This document shows, in pieces, positions 15,870 to 23,733 of a stretch of DNA of 47,605 nucleotides (position 1 is its first letter; every line of letters starts with the position of its first letter). Under the pieces are notes generated by a model. The model was given only the letters and a program-made list of their open reading frames with translations, was not told the origin of the DNA and searched no databases. The stretch covers positions 1 through 47,605 of the forward strand of contig VAWW01000048.1 in assembly GCA_005884575.1 (NCBI GenBank), written 5' to 3'. Made by a program: the position numbers and the translations under genes. This DNA comes from Actinomycetota bacterium (lineage in GTDB: Bacteria > Actinomycetota > Thermoleophilia > Gaiellales > Gaiellaceae).

Positions 15870-17794
15870 CGACGCGCAACGACGGGCGCCGGCCCGACGA
15901 GCTGCGCCCGATCGAGGTCCGCACGGACTTCCTCGAACAGCCCCACGGCTCCGTGCTGTGGAGCCAGGGCAGGACGATCGTCCTCTGCACCGCGTCGGTG
16001 GAGGAGAAAGTGCCGCGCTGGCTCTACCGCTCCGGCCGCGGCTGGGTGACCGCCGAGTACTCGCTCCTGCCGGCGTCGACGGGCGAGCGCACCGAGCGCG
16101 AGGCGTCGCGCGGCAAGCAGGGCGGCCGCACCGTCGAGATCCAGCGGCTGATCGGCCGCGCGATCCGCTCGGTCGTCGACTTCGAGGCGCTGGGCGAGCG
16201 GACGGTTTGGGTCGACTGCGACGTGCTGCAGGCCGACGGCGGCACGCGCTGCGCCGCGATCTGCGGGGCGTACGTCGCGGCGCGCCGCGCGCTCGACCGC
16301 TTCGGCCTCTCGAAGGCGCTGCGGGATTCGGTGGCGGCAGTCTCCGTCGGCGTCGTCGACGGCGTCGCGCTCCTCGACCTCGACTACTCCGAGGACTCGA
16401 ACGCAGAGACGGACATGAACGTCGTCATGACCGGCGACGGCAGGCTCGTCGAGGTGCAGGCGACGGCCGAGCGCGACCCGTTCACGCGCGAGCAGCTGGA
16501 CGAGCTGATCGACCTTGCGGCCGGCGGAATCGCCGAGATCAGCGAGTATCAGCTCGAAGCTGCGGCGGCGCCGGTCGCACGTCCTGCTGCGGCTGGGTGT
16601 CGCGGCCGTGCTCGGCGGCGCGATCGGCCTCGAGCGCGAGCTGCGCGATCGCGAGGCGGGGCTGCGCACGCACATGCTCGTCTCCATGGGCGCCGCGCTC
16701 TTCACGATCGTCTCGGCGTACGGTTTCCACGAGTTCCTCGTCAACGGCGGCAATCTGGTACGCACGGACCCGACGCGCATCGCCGCGCAGGTCGTCAGCG
16801 GCGTCGGCTTCCTCGGCGCGGGCGCGATCATCCGCCAGGGCTTTTCGATCCGAGGACTTACGACGGCTGCGACGCTGTGGGTCGTCGCGGCAATCGGCAT
16901 GGCCGCGGGCGCCGGGTACTACAGCGCGGCAACGATCACGACCGCGGTGGCGCTCGTCTCGCTCGGCCCGCTCCGCGTGGCGGCATACAAGATCGTCCGC
17001 CTCCGCCGCGGCGAGGTGGGGCAGGTGCTGATCCAGCTTCCGACCGGCCAGTCGCCGGCGGGCGTCGTCGACGCGATCGAGCGCACCGGCGGACGCATCG
17101 AGTCGATGGAGGTCACGCAGGAGGCGGACCGCCGGAACGTGAACCTGTTCGTCGAGCTCCGCCCGCCGCATCGCTCGCCCGACCTCGTCGTAGCGGTGGC
17201 GGACGTCGACGGTGTGCTCGAGGTGCGTTGGTCGGACTGACCGCTGCGCTGGCGTCGCAGAACGCGCACAAGGCGCAAGAGCTCGAGCGGTTGCTGCCGG
17301 GCTGGACGATCGAGCCGCTCGGCAGCGACGCGTATCCGCCGGAGGAGGGCGCGACGTACTACGAGAATGCGCGCGGCAAGGCGCGCTTCGGGTTGACCGT
17401 CGCGCCGCTGGGGCTGTGGGTGATCGGCGAGGACTCCGGGATCGAGGTCGCAGCGCTCGGCGGCCGCCCCGGGATCCAGTCGGCGCGATTCGGCGGCGAC
17501 GATCCGGTGGCCCGCCTGCTCGCGGAACTCGGTGAGACGGAGGACCGCCGCGCGCGCTACGTCTCGGAGCTCGTTGCGCTCGCGCCCGACGGGCGCGAGT
17601 TCCACGGCACGGGCATCCTCGAGGGTCGGATCGCCGAGTCCCCGGCCGGCAGCGAGGGCTTCGGCTACGACCCGATCTTCATCCCCAAAGACGAGCAGCG
17701 AACGGTTGCCGAGCTCGGCAACGCGTGGAAGGCCGAGAACTCGCACCGAGCGCGGGCGGCGCAAGCACTGCTCGAAGCGGTGCGAGGCTATTAA
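15866..17794 (+). CDS. rph: Ribonuclease PH; frame runs on to the rdgB stop
   Basis: Residues 1 to about 235 are RNase PH, the phosphorolytic 3'-5' exoribonuclease that trims tRNA 3' ends. Visible motifs are [34 protein letters not shown] (phosphate-binding Arg region), [12 protein letters not shown] and [20 protein letters not shown]. The oddity is that no stop follows. The frame stays open for another 400 codons, first through about 220 Arg/Ala/Gly-rich residues that look like a shadow of the overlapping mgtC, then into a complete RdgB domain, ending at TAA 17792-17794. By eye neither other frame gives an early stop either. It is either a 642-residue rph-rdgB fusion with an unstructured linker, or an rph whose stop was lost by an indel near 16560. 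Confidence 0.75.
   Translation: MTTRNDGRRPDELRPIEVRTDFLEQPHGSVLWSQGRTIVLCTASVEEKVPRWLYRSGRGWVTAEYSLLPASTGERTEREASRGKQGGRTVEIQRLIGRAIRSVVDFEALGERTVWVDCDVLQADGGTRCAAICGAYVAARRALDRFGLSKALRDSVAAVSVGVVDGVALLDLDYSEDSNAETDMNVVMTGDGRLVEVQATAERDPFTREQLDELIDLAAGGIAEISEYQLEAAAAPVARPAAAGCRGRARRRDRPRARAARSRGGAAHAHARLHGRRALHDRLGVRFPRVPRQRRQSGTHGPDAHRRAGRQRRRLPRRGRDHPPGLFDPRTYDGCDAVGRRGNRHGRGRRVLQRGNDHDRGGARLARPAPRGGIQDRPPPPRRGGAGADPASDRPVAGGRRRRDRAHRRTHRVDGGHAGGGPPEREPVRRAPPAASLARPRRSGGGRRRCARGALVGLTAALASQNAHKAQELERLLPGWTIEPLGSDAYPPEEGATYYENARGKARFGLTVAPLGLWVIGEDSGIEVAALGGRPGIQSARFGGDDPVARLLAELGETEDRRARYVSELVALAPDGREFHGTGILEGRIAESPAGSEGFGYDPIFIPKDEQRTVAELGNAWKAENSHRARAAQALLEAVRGY
16515..17240 (+). CDS. MgtC/SapB family membrane protein
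   Basis: A predicted inner-membrane protein in a different frame from rph. The core [32 protein letters not shown] is the MgtC/SapB signature, followed by [26 protein letters not shown] and about four hydrophobic helices, then a soluble C-terminal ACT-like region ([11 protein letters not shown]...). The family is linked to magnesium limitation and virulence in other bacteria. The start is unclear: TTG 16515 is the first start in frame, lies inside rph, and has no convincing RBS. The true N-terminus is probably near residue 20. The gene wholly overlaps the open rph-rdgB frame. Confidence 0.78.
   Translation: MRPAESPRSASISSKLRRRRSHVLLRLGVAAVLGGAIGLERELRDREAGLRTHMLVSMGAALFTIVSAYGFHEFLVNGGNLVRTDPTRIAAQVVSGVGFLGAGAIIRQGFSIRGLTTAATLWVVAAIGMAAGAGYYSAATITTAVALVSLGPLRVAAYKIVRLRRGEVGQVLIQLPTGQSPAGVVDAIERTGGRIESMEVTQEADRRNVNLFVELRPPHRSPDLVVAVADVDGVLEVRWSD
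17228..17794 (+). CDS. rdgB: XTP/dITP diphosphatase (Ham1 family)
   Basis: Hydrolyses non-canonical purine triphosphates (ITP, XTP and dITP) to keep them out of nucleic acids. As a stand-alone product from TTG 17228 it has 188 residues, normal for the family. Motifs: [13 protein letters not shown] at the start, [34 protein letters not shown] and [11 protein letters not shown] at the end. GAGG lies about 5 nt before the TTG, and the start overlaps the mgtC stop, consistent with coupled translation. It is in the same frame as rph with no stop between, so it could also be made as the C-terminal part of a fusion. Confidence 0.88.
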   Translation: MVGLTAALASQNAHKAQELERLLPGWTIEPLGSDAYPPEEGATYYENARGKARFGLTVAPLGLWVIGEDSGIEVAALGGRPGIQSARFGGDDPVARLLAELGETEDRRARYVSELVALAPDGREFHGTGILEGRIAESPAGSEGFGYDPIFIPKDEQRTVAELGNAWKAENSHRARAAQALLEAVRGY

Positions 17795-17811
17795 GGGCCG
17801 ACGGACGATCC

Positions 17812-17828
17812 AGGCGCCCAGGGCGCCT
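17812..17828. terminator. Hairpin between convergent genes
   Basis: A 7-bp inverted repeat (AGGCGCC / GGCGCCT, 3-nt loop) lies 18 nt after the rdgB stop, in the 144-nt gap to the convergent yihY-like gene. It could act in both directions; no T-tract is seen. The rest of the gap shows no recognisable feature. Confidence 0.4.
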
Positions 17829-17938
17829 CAGCACCGCCCGATCCGCGGCGGGGAGGCTTGTCGCGCGTCTTCCAGCACGTCGGACACCAGTAGTAGAGAC
17901 GTCTACTTCGCGAGCGACCCGGCGTGCATCGGCCCGTC

Positions 17939-18763
17939 CTACGCCAGTCCCGCCGGCACCTCCTCGCCGATGCGCGTGCTGCGGCGCTCCGCGAACCACC
18001 AGTTGACCTCCGCGCCGAACACGATCACGTTCGACATCACGTAGAGCCACAGCAGGAGGATCGCAGGGCCGCCGAGCACGCGGAGCGTGGGGTTGACGCT
18101 CGCGAGCCGGACGAAGACGGGCAGGACCTGGAACGACGCTTCGAGCAGGATCGACGCGAAGACGGCTCCGGGCAGCGCCTCGCGGAAGCTCACGTCCGCG
18201 TTCGGCAGAACCCAGTAGACGACGACGAGGAAGACGAAGACGCCGATCAGCGACACGGCGATCGACAGCACGTATCCCGTGGCGCCGACGAGTCCCGGCT
18301 CCCACGCCTTCAGCGCCTCGACGCCGAACGCGCCGACGACGAGGCTCGCGAACAGCGTCACGATCGAGCCGGTCATCAGGCCGGCCGCCAGCAGCTTCCC
18401 CCTCAGGAAGCTTCGGTTCGGGCGCCCGTAGACGATGTTCAACGCCGACTCGAGCGCGCTGAAGAGCGAGAGCGACGACCAGACGAGGAGCACACCGCCG
18501 ATGATCCCGAGCGCGGTCGCGTTGTCCTGCACGCGGTGGACGAGCGTGAGGATGCTCGCGAGCGAGCTCGTCGGAAACGCGCGGCGCAGCTCCTTGACGA
18601 AGAAGTCGGATGCGTCGGCGCGGTGTGCGAGACCGAGAAAGGAGAGGGCGAGGAACGTGAGCGGGACGAACGACAGGAGCGCGAAGTACGCGATCATCGC
18701 CGCGAGGTGCGTTCCCCGGTCGGAGAAGAACTTCTGCACCAGCGCTCTCTTCCGGACACGCAC
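17939..18763 (-). CDS. YihY/BrkB family inner-membrane protein
   Basis: A polytopic membrane protein of 274 residues with about six hydrophobic segments. Family signs are the early AAMIAYFALLSFVPLTFLALSFLG, the central ALESALNIVYGRPNRSFLRGK, and the late NPTLRVLGGPAILLLWLYVMSNVIVFGAEVNWW. The family was once called ribonuclease BN, an assignment since withdrawn; its role is unknown. GTG at 18763 places a basic leader before the first helix. It is divergent from the roadblock gene, with about 29 nt between the starts. Confidence 0.9.
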   Translation of the reverse strand: MRVRKRALVQKFFSDRGTHLAAMIAYFALLSFVPLTFLALSFLGLAHRADASDFFVKELRRAFPTSSLASILTLVHRVQDNATALGIIGGVLLVWSSLSLFSALESALNIVYGRPNRSFLRGKLLAAGLMTGSIVTLFASLVVGAFGVEALKAWEPGLVGATGYVLSIAVSLIGVFVFLVVVYWVLPNADVSFREALPGAVFASILLEASFQVLPVFVRLASVNPTLRVLGGPAILLLWLYVMSNVIVFGAEVNWWFAERRSTRIGEEVPAGLA

Positions 18764-18779
18764 CCGGCGGAGTATGCGT

Positions 18780-18785
18780 TAGCGT
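18780..18785 (+). promoter_or_regulatory. Leaderless -10 box for roadblock gene
   Basis: TAGCGT lies 7 nt before the ATG at 18793, with no Shine-Dalgarno sequence between. Confidence 0.5.
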
Positions 18786-18792
18786 CAGGCCG

Positions 18793-19191
18793 ATGGATGC
18801 CGCCCAGGCGCTTGCCGATCTGACCGAGATCTCCTCGCAGATCGAGACGGCCGTCCTCTTCGACGAGTCCGGGTCGGTCCTCGCCTCCACGCTCGCCGAC
18901 GAGACGCGCGCGACCGAGCTGGCGCGCGCCGCGGCCGAGCTCCTCGACGCGGCCGCCGAGGTCCAACCCGGCGGCGGGACGCTCACCCAGCTCGACGCGG
19001 CGACGCTGGACGGCAGCGTGTTCGTCGTCCGCGACGGCGAGCGCCGGATCGTCGCGACGACGGCGCCGGAGCCGACGGTCGGCCTCGTCTTCTACGACCT
19101 CAAGAGCGCGCTACGGAACGTGGGCGAGGAGCCGGCGAAGCCGAAGCCGAGGCGACCGCGGAAGAAGAAGGTGGAGGGCGATGCGACGTAG
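18793..19191 (+). CDS. Roadblock/LC7-domain protein
   Basis: A 132-residue protein whose first 110 residues fit a Roadblock/LC7 fold: helix DAAQALADLTEISSQIE, strand TAVLFDESGSVLASTL, helix ATELARAAAELLDAA, then LDGSVFVVRDGERRIVATT and GLVFYDLKSALRNV. The end is a basic, proline-rich tail (KPKPRRPRKKKVEGDAT). Bacterial roadblock proteins often regulate small GTPases or polarity, but none is visible nearby. It overlaps the next small gene by 11 nt and heads the unit leading to pyrE. Confidence 0.8.
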   Translation: MDAAQALADLTEISSQIETAVLFDESGSVLASTLADETRATELARAAAELLDAAAEVQPGGGTLTQLDAATLDGSVFVVRDGERRIVATTAPEPTVGLVFYDLKSALRNVGEEPAKPKPRRPRKKKVEGDAT

Positions 19192-19387
19192 GTTCCTCGG
19201 ACTGCTTGGCTTCGCGACCGGCGTCGCCGTCGGCACGGTGCTCTACCGCCGCAGCGGCCGGGCCCGGCGCGAGCGCGTCGACCTCTACTTCGACGACGGC
19301 TCCATGGTCTCCCTCGGCGACGGGACCCCGGGGGCCGAGCGCCTGCTCCCGGTCGCGCGGCAGGCCCTCTCGGCCGCGCGACGGTGA
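19181..19387 (+). CDS. Small membrane-anchored protein, unknown
   Basis: A 68-residue protein with one N-terminal hydrophobic segment (FLGLLGFATGVAVGTVLY, about 5-22) flanked by Arg clusters, then a short soluble tail containing DLYFDDGSMVSLGDG. It overlaps the roadblock gene at its start and pyrE by 4 nt at its end, so it is translationally sandwiched between them. I do not recognise a family. Coupling to the roadblock gene suggests the two may act together at the membrane. Confidence 0.68.
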   Translation: MRRRFLGLLGFATGVAVGTVLYRRSGRARRERVDLYFDDGSMVSLGDGTPGAERLLPVARQALSAARR

Positions 19388-19941
19388 ACGACGCCGAACT
19401 CCGCGCGGGCCTGCTCGAGCACGCCTACCTCGAGGGCGACTTCCTGCTCCGCTCGGGGAAGCGCTCCAGGTACTACCTCGACAAATATCGCTTCGAGACG
19501 CGACCGGACCTCCTGGCGGCGCTCGGCGACCGGATCGCGGCGACCGTCCGCGAGCACGAGCCCCAGGCGACGAGGCTCGCCGGGCCGGAGCTCGGCGCCG
19601 TCGCCCTCGCGGCCGCGGGCTCGCTCGCGTCCGGCCTCCCGTTCCTCATTGTCCGGAAAATAGCGAAGGATTACGGTACGTCGCGCCGGATCGAAGGCGT
19701 CTACGAGCAGGGAGAAAGCATCTGCCTGGTCGAGGACGTCGTCACCTCCGGCGGCGCCCTCCTCGAGGCCGTCGAGGCCGTCCGGGAGGCCGGCCTGGTC
19801 GTCCGGACCGCCGTCTGCGTGGTCGATCGGGAGGAGGGAGGGGCGGACGCGCTGGCCCGCCACGCCGTCCGGCTGCGGCCGCTCTTCCGGGTCAGCGAGC
19901 TCCTCGGAGCGCGGCCGGTCGCCGAGAAACGGCTTGGTTGA
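19384..19941 (+). CDS. pyrE: Orotate phosphoribosyltransferase
   Basis: Joins orotate to PRPP to give OMP in pyrimidine synthesis. The 185-residue protein shows the start GDFLLRSGKRSRYYLDKYRF, LAGPELGAVALA, FLIVRKIAKDYGTSRRIEG with the catalytic loop lysines, and the PRPP-binding motif CLVEDVVTSGGALLEAV (about 113-129). GTG at 19384 overlaps the upstream stop by 4 nt. OMP decarboxylase (pyrF) lies 440 nt downstream beyond hup, so the last two pyrimidine steps are linked here. Confidence 0.94.
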   Translation: MNDAELRAGLLEHAYLEGDFLLRSGKRSRYYLDKYRFETRPDLLAALGDRIAATVREHEPQATRLAGPELGAVALAAAGSLASGLPFLIVRKIAKDYGTSRRIEGVYEQGESICLVEDVVTSGGALLEAVEAVREAGLVVRTAVCVVDREEGGADALARHAVRLRPLFRVSELLGARPVAEKRLG

Positions 19942-19965
19942 GCCGCATCCATCCGATCACGCTGC

Positions 19966-19971
19966 TAGCCT
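19966..19971 (+). promoter_or_regulatory. -10 box for hup
   Basis: TAGCCT lies 40 nt before the hup GTG, which predicts a transcript with a leader of about 32 nt and an AGGAGGAGAG ribosome-binding site. This one is not leaderless. Confidence 0.4.
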
Positions 19972-20011
19972 CTCCCGCCGTGGGTTCGACCAACGACAGG
20001 AGGAGAGGCAC

Positions 20012-20290
20012 GTGACGAAGCAAGAGTTCGTGAAGGAGATCGAGCGGCGGGGTGGCCTCTCCGCTCGCGATGCGGCCAAGGCCGTGGACGCCTTTATCGA
20101 CACGGTCACCGACACGTTGAAGGGCGGTGGCGAGGTCTCGTTCACGGGGTTCGGGAAGTTCTCGACGAGCAATCGCGCCGCGCGCCAGGGCGTGAATCCT
20201 CGCACCGGCGAGCGCGTCCAGATCGCAGCCGCCCGGGTTCCGAAGTTCTCGGCCGGCAGCGCGCTCAAAACTGCTGTCAAGGGCGGCTAG
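20012..20290 (+). CDS. hup: HU-family DNA-binding protein
   Basis: A small basic histone-like protein of 92 residues that bends and compacts DNA. Motifs: TKQEFVKEIERRGGLSARDAA helices, GGGEVSFTGFGKFSTSNRAARQG strand, the NPRTGERVQIAA arm with the intercalating proline region, and VPKFSAGSALKTAV at the end. GTG at 20012 is chosen over the longer frame (from 19934) because AGGAGGAGAG ends about 4 nt before it and the product begins as HU normally does. A strong hairpin follows at 20322-20350, so it is probably monocistronic and highly expressed. Confidence 0.94.
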   Translation: MTKQEFVKEIERRGGLSARDAAKAVDAFIDTVTDTLKGGGEVSFTGFGKFSTSNRAARQGVNPRTGERVQIAAARVPKFSAGSALKTAVKGG

Positions 20291-20321
20291 CGGCGCCCGT
20301 CCGTCCTCTCCGGTGTGGATC

Positions 20322-20350
20322 CGAAGGGCCGCTCTTAGGGCGGCCCTTCG
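20322..20350 (+). terminator. Terminator after hup
   Basis: A perfect 11-bp inverted repeat (CGAAGGGCCGC with its complement, 7-nt loop) lies 31 nt after the hup stop. The tail (TCTG) is only weakly T-rich. It separates hup from the pyrF promoter box 19 nt beyond. Confidence 0.7.
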
Positions 20351-20368
20351 TCTGACCAGTGAGCGGAG

Positions 20369-20374
20369 TAGGCT
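20369..20374 (+). promoter_or_regulatory. Leaderless -10 box for pyrF
   Basis: TAGGCT lies 8 nt before the ATG at 20383. This favours that ATG over an in-frame GTG at 20359, which lies upstream of the box. Confidence 0.5.
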
Positions 20375-20382
20375 CCGGCGGA

Positions 20383-21309
20383 ATGGCGCAGGAGCTCCAC
20401 GCGGCGGCCGCGGTGGCCGTGTCGCCGTTCGGCGACCGGATCGCCGAGGCCGTCGAGCGCAAGCGGAGCCAGCTCGTCGTCGGCCTCGATCCCGCGCTCG
20501 ACCTGCTTCCGGTCGAGATCCGGGGCGAGGCGCATCTCGGCCCCGCCCACGCCGCCGATGCCGTCGGGCGCTTCTGCCGCGGGATCGTCGACGCGGTCGC
20601 CCCGTACGCCGTCGGCGTGAAGCCCCAGCTCGCGTTCTTCGAGGCGCTCGGCTCGGACGGGATGCGGGCGCTCGAGGAGATCTGCGCTTACGCACGCTCG
20701 GCGGGACTGCTCGTGATCGCCGACGGGAAGCGCGGGGACGTCGGCTCAACCGCGCGCGCCTACGCCGCCGCGTTCCTGGAGCCGCGCGGCACGGAGCCGG
20801 CGCTCGCCGACGCGCTGACGGTCAATCCGTACCTCGGTCGCGACGCCGTGGAGCCGTTCCTGTCCGCGTGCCGGCGCGACGGCGGCGGGTTGTTCGTGCT
20901 CGTGAAGACTTCGAACGCCGGCGGCGCTGAGGTACAGGATCTGGTCCTGTCGGACGGGCGCAAGGTTTGGCAACAGGTGGCCGAGCTCGTGCGGGACTGG
21001 GGCGAGGAGCTCGTCGGGGAGCGCGGGCTCTCGAGTGTCGGCGCCGTCGTCGGCGCGACCTTCCCGCGCGAGGTCGCCGAGGCGCGGCGGCTGCTCCCGC
21101 AATCGGTGCTGCTGCTGCCGGGGATCGGCGCGCAGGGCGCGTCGCCCGCGGACGTGGCGCGCGCCTTCACGAGCGGCCCGGCGAGCGCGCTCGTCGCCGT
21201 CTCGCGCGGGGTCATCTATGCGTACCGCGCGGGCGGTGAGTGGCGCAGCGCGGCGAGCGTCGAGGCAGGGCGCCTCGCGCGGGAGATCTGGGCCGTCTCC
21301 GGCTGGTGA
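20383..21309 (+). CDS. pyrF: Orotidine-5'-phosphate decarboxylase (type 2)
   Basis: Decarboxylates OMP to UMP, the last step of de novo pyrimidine synthesis. About 308 residues, typical of the longer type-2 enzymes. Motifs: LVVGLDPALDLLP near the N-terminus, VGVKPQLAFFEALG, the catalytic Asp-Lys loop IADGKRGDVGSTA, and VLLLPGIGAQGASPADVA near the C-terminus. ATG 20383 is supported by the TAGGCT box. The stop overlaps the LysM gene by 4 nt, so a cell-wall gene is coupled to pyrF. Confidence 0.93.
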   Translation: MAQELHAAAAVAVSPFGDRIAEAVERKRSQLVVGLDPALDLLPVEIRGEAHLGPAHAADAVGRFCRGIVDAVAPYAVGVKPQLAFFEALGSDGMRALEEICAYARSAGLLVIADGKRGDVGSTARAYAAAFLEPRGTEPALADALTVNPYLGRDAVEPFLSACRRDGGGLFVLVKTSNAGGAEVQDLVLSDGRKVWQQVAELVRDWGEELVGERGLSSVGAVVGATFPREVAEARRLLPQSVLLLPGIGAQGASPADVARAFTSGPASALVAVSRGVIYAYRAGGEWRSAASVEAGRLAREIWAVSGW

Positions 21310-21647
21310 ATCGCAAGGCCCTGCTCCGCCTCGCAGCGCCTGCGGCGTTTCTCGCGGGGCTGACGGTCGCCGTCCTGCTCATCCGCGCCGGGTTGCGGCA
21401 CGACAGCGGAACGACGGCCTCGACTGCGGCGACGCCGACGGCGCCGGCGCTCACCTCGACGTTCGCGACGGGTCCCTCTCGATCGACGACGACCAGTGCG
21501 TCGAAGCGGTACTACACCGTCCAGGCCGGCGACACTTACGGCTCGATCGCGGCGAAGAACGGGACGACGGTGACGGAACTCGAGCAGCTCAATCCCGGCA
21601 TCAGCTCGAACTCGCTCTCGGTCGGCCAGAGGATCCGCGTCAAGTAG
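21306..21647 (+). CDS. Membrane-anchored LysM protein
   Basis: A 113-residue envelope protein. Residues 5-27 form a signal anchor (LLRLAAPAAFLAGLTVAVLL), followed by a Thr/Ser/Ala-rich linker, and then one LysM domain at about 67-112 (YYTVQAGDTYGSIAAKNGTTV, NPGISSNSLSVGQRIRVK) that binds peptidoglycan or chitin-like glycans. GTG at 21306 overlaps the pyrF stop by 4 nt. It lies directly before a D,D-carboxypeptidase gene, consistent with a cell-wall role such as localising an enzyme. Confidence 0.88.
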   Translation: MNRKALLRLAAPAAFLAGLTVAVLLIRAGLRHDSGTTASTAATPTAPALTSTFATGPSRSTTTSASKRYYTVQAGDTYGSIAAKNGTTVTELEQLNPGISSNSLSVGQRIRVK

Positions 21648-21648
21648 C

Positions 21649-21654
21649 TACCGT
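21649..21654 (+). promoter_or_regulatory. Leaderless -10 box for dacA
   Basis: TACCGT lies 7 nt before the GTG at 21662, 1 nt after the stop of the LysM gene. Confidence 0.45.
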
Positions 21655-21661
21655 ACGCCGC

Positions 21662-22780
21662 GTGAAGCTGACCGCAGCAGTCGCGGCGCTGGTGCTGTTG
21701 GCCGCTGTCCCTGCTCATGCGTCGCCGCCACCGGTCGAGGCCCGCGCGTACGTCGTCGCAAACACCGCGACGGGCGAGGTGCTTGCGCAGCAACGCGCGT
21801 CGGAGCGCCTGCCGATCGCGAGCATCACGAAGCTGATGACGGTGCGCATCGCGCTCCGGCACCTGTCGCTCGACCAGATCGTCACCGTCGGCCGCAGCTC
21901 CTCGGCGGTCGGCGAGTCGACGATTCACCTGCGTGCCGGGGAGCGGCTGAGCGTGCGCGACCTCGTCAAGGGCGCGCTCATCCAGAGTGCGAACGACGCG
22001 GCCGACGCGCTCGCCGCGGCGGCCGCGAACGGCGACACTGAGCAGTTCGTCGCGTGGATGAACGAGGAGGCGCAGCGTCTCGGCCTGCACGACACTCATT
22101 TCACGCGCCCGGACGGACTCGACGCGCCCGGTCACCTGTCGAGTGCCCGCGACGTGCTCCGGCTCGCGCGCGTGGTCATGCACGACCGGGATGTCCGTGC
22201 GATCGTCGCCGAGCGGACGGACACGATCGCGGGCGGCCGCGTCCTCCACACGTGGAACGACCTGCTCGGGACGTTCCCCGGCCTGATCGGCGTCAAAACG
22301 GGACACACCGGCGGCGCCGGTTGGTGCGAGGTCGCCGCAGTGCGGCGCACGGGCTACACGATCTACGCCGTCATCCTCGGCAGTTCGACTCGCAGCGTCC
22401 GCAACGCCGGTCTGGCGTCGCTGCTCTCGTGGGGAGTGTCGCGGTACCGCGTCGGCCCGGTGATCGAATCGGCGCGCGCATATGCCGTCGCCGCGCCCGG
22501 CTGGGGAAAGGCGAGGCTGCAGCTCGTGACGCCCAAGGGGCTCGTCCGCGCATACCGCATCGACAGGCCGCTCGTGGCGCGGATCGTCGCGCCGCCGGTC
22601 GTCTCCCTGCCCGTCGCGCGCGGGCAGGTACTCGGCCGCGTCCAGGTCTGGGCCGGCAAGCGCCTGCTCGGCGCCCGTCCGCTGGTCGCCGCACGCTCGA
22701 TCTCACGCCCCGGCTTCGCCGGCCGCATGGAGTGGTTCGCAGGGCGTACCCTTCACCACATCGGGGGCTTCTTTACGTGA
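21662..22780 (+). CDS. dacA: D-alanyl-D-alanine carboxypeptidase
   Basis: A penicillin-binding protein of the S11 family that removes the terminal D-Ala from peptidoglycan stems outside the membrane. Signal peptide residues 1-20 (VKLTAAVAALVLLAAVPAHA). The three active-site motifs are complete: S54-ITK57, S109-AN111 and K212-TG214. A C-terminal beta domain (about 270-360) resembles that of PBP5. Length 372. The stop overlaps the PfkB gene by 4 nt, and the final residues (RTLHHIGGFFT) lack an obvious amphipathic membrane anchor. Confidence 0.93.
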   Translation: MKLTAAVAALVLLAAVPAHASPPPVEARAYVVANTATGEVLAQQRASERLPIASITKLMTVRIALRHLSLDQIVTVGRSSSAVGESTIHLRAGERLSVRDLVKGALIQSANDAADALAAAAANGDTEQFVAWMNEEAQRLGLHDTHFTRPDGLDAPGHLSSARDVLRLARVVMHDRDVRAIVAERTDTIAGGRVLHTWNDLLGTFPGLIGVKTGHTGGAGWCEVAAVRRTGYTIYAVILGSSTRSVRNAGLASLLSWGVSRYRVGPVIESARAYAVAAPGWGKARLQLVTPKGLVRAYRIDRPLVARIVAPPVVSLPVARGQVLGRVQVWAGKRLLGARPLVAARSISRPGFAGRMEWFAGRTLHHIGGFFT

Positions 22781-23733
22781 TAGTGACGGTCACTCTCAAC
22801 GCGGCCATCGACCGGACGCTGACGGTGCCGAACTTCCAGCTCGGCCACCGGCACCGCGCGAGTCAGGGACTCACGCTCGCGGGCGGCAAGGGAATCAACG
22901 TCGCCCGCGCGCTGAAGCGGCTCGACGTTCCCGTCGTCGCGACCGGGCTCGCGGGAGGACGGACCGGCACACGGATCATCGAGGAGCTGACCTCCGAGGC
23001 GATCCTCAACGACTTCGTCCGGATCGGCGACGAGTCGCGCACGTCCACCGCCGTCGTCGATCCCACCAACGCGTCGTACACCGAGATCAACGAGTGGGGC
23101 CCGGCGGTCACGGCCGAAGAGCTCGAGATGCTGTTCGAGAAGCTCTACTACCTCTCGCGCGGGGCGAGCATGGTCGTGTTTGCGGGCTCGCTTCCGCGCG
23201 ACGTCGAAGCCGACTTCTACGCAGAGGCGATCCGCGATCTGACCCGCCGCGGCGTGCAGTGCGTGCTCGACTCCGAGGGTGAGCCGCTGCGCCTCGGCGT
23301 CGACGCCGAGCCGGCGCTGGTCTCGCCGAACCAGCGCGAAGCGGAAGCGCTCGTCGGGCAGGAGTTCTCGGAGGACGAGGACTACCTGATGGCGCTCGAC
23401 GCGATCGCAGAGCTCGGCGCCCGCAACGTCCTGATCAGCGACCCCTCGGGTTGCTACGCGCTCGTGCGCGAGGACCGGCAAACGCGGAGGTTTCACGCCG
23501 TCGCGCCGCGGGTCGAGCCCGTGTCCGGCGTGGGCGCGGGGGACGTGCTCCTCGCCGGTTATCTCGCCGCGCGGTTCTCGGAGCAGCCCGTGGACGATGC
23601 GCTGCGCGCGGCGGTGGCCGCGGCGACCGCATCGACGCTCGAGGTCGGAGCCGGTCGCTTCGACCTCAAGGAAGCCGCGCGCCTGCAGGGCGGCGTCGAC
23701 GTGCGCGAGCTCGAGCTCGCCGAGCTCGATTAG
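22777..23733 (+). CDS. PfkB-family sugar kinase, 1-phosphofructokinase-like
   Basis: A 318-residue ribokinase-fold kinase. It begins VTVTLNAAIDRTLTVPNF, the signature of the 1-phosphofructokinase / tagatose-6-phosphate kinase branch. This is followed by LAGGKGINVARALKRLD (sugar binding), VFAGSLPRD, SPNQREAEAL, and the ATP/anion-hole motif GVGAGD with the catalytic base Asp256. The substrate may be fructose-1-phosphate or a related hexose phosphate. No PTS genes are nearby, so a fructose role is not confirmed. GTG 22777 overlaps the dacA stop. It is convergent with the protease gene, overlapping by 4 nt. Confidence 0.88.
   Translation: MIVTVTLNAAIDRTLTVPNFQLGHRHRASQGLTLAGGKGINVARALKRLDVPVVATGLAGGRTGTRIIEELTSEAILNDFVRIGDESRTSTAVVDPTNASYTEINEWGPAVTAEELEMLFEKLYYLSRGASMVVFAGSLPRDVEADFYAEAIRDLTRRGVQCVLDSEGEPLRLGVDAEPALVSPNQREAEALVGQEFSEDEDYLMALDAIAELGARNVLISDPSGCYALVREDRQTRRFHAVAPRVEPVSGVGAGDVLLAGYLAARFSEQPVDDALRAAVAAATASTLEVGAGRFDLKEAARLQGGVDVRELELAELD

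Noticed and set aside
20359..20382. GTG at 20359 as the pyrF start
   Set aside because: It lies upstream of the TAGGCT box; the ATG at 20383 is 8 nt after the box and begins nearer to the conserved domain.
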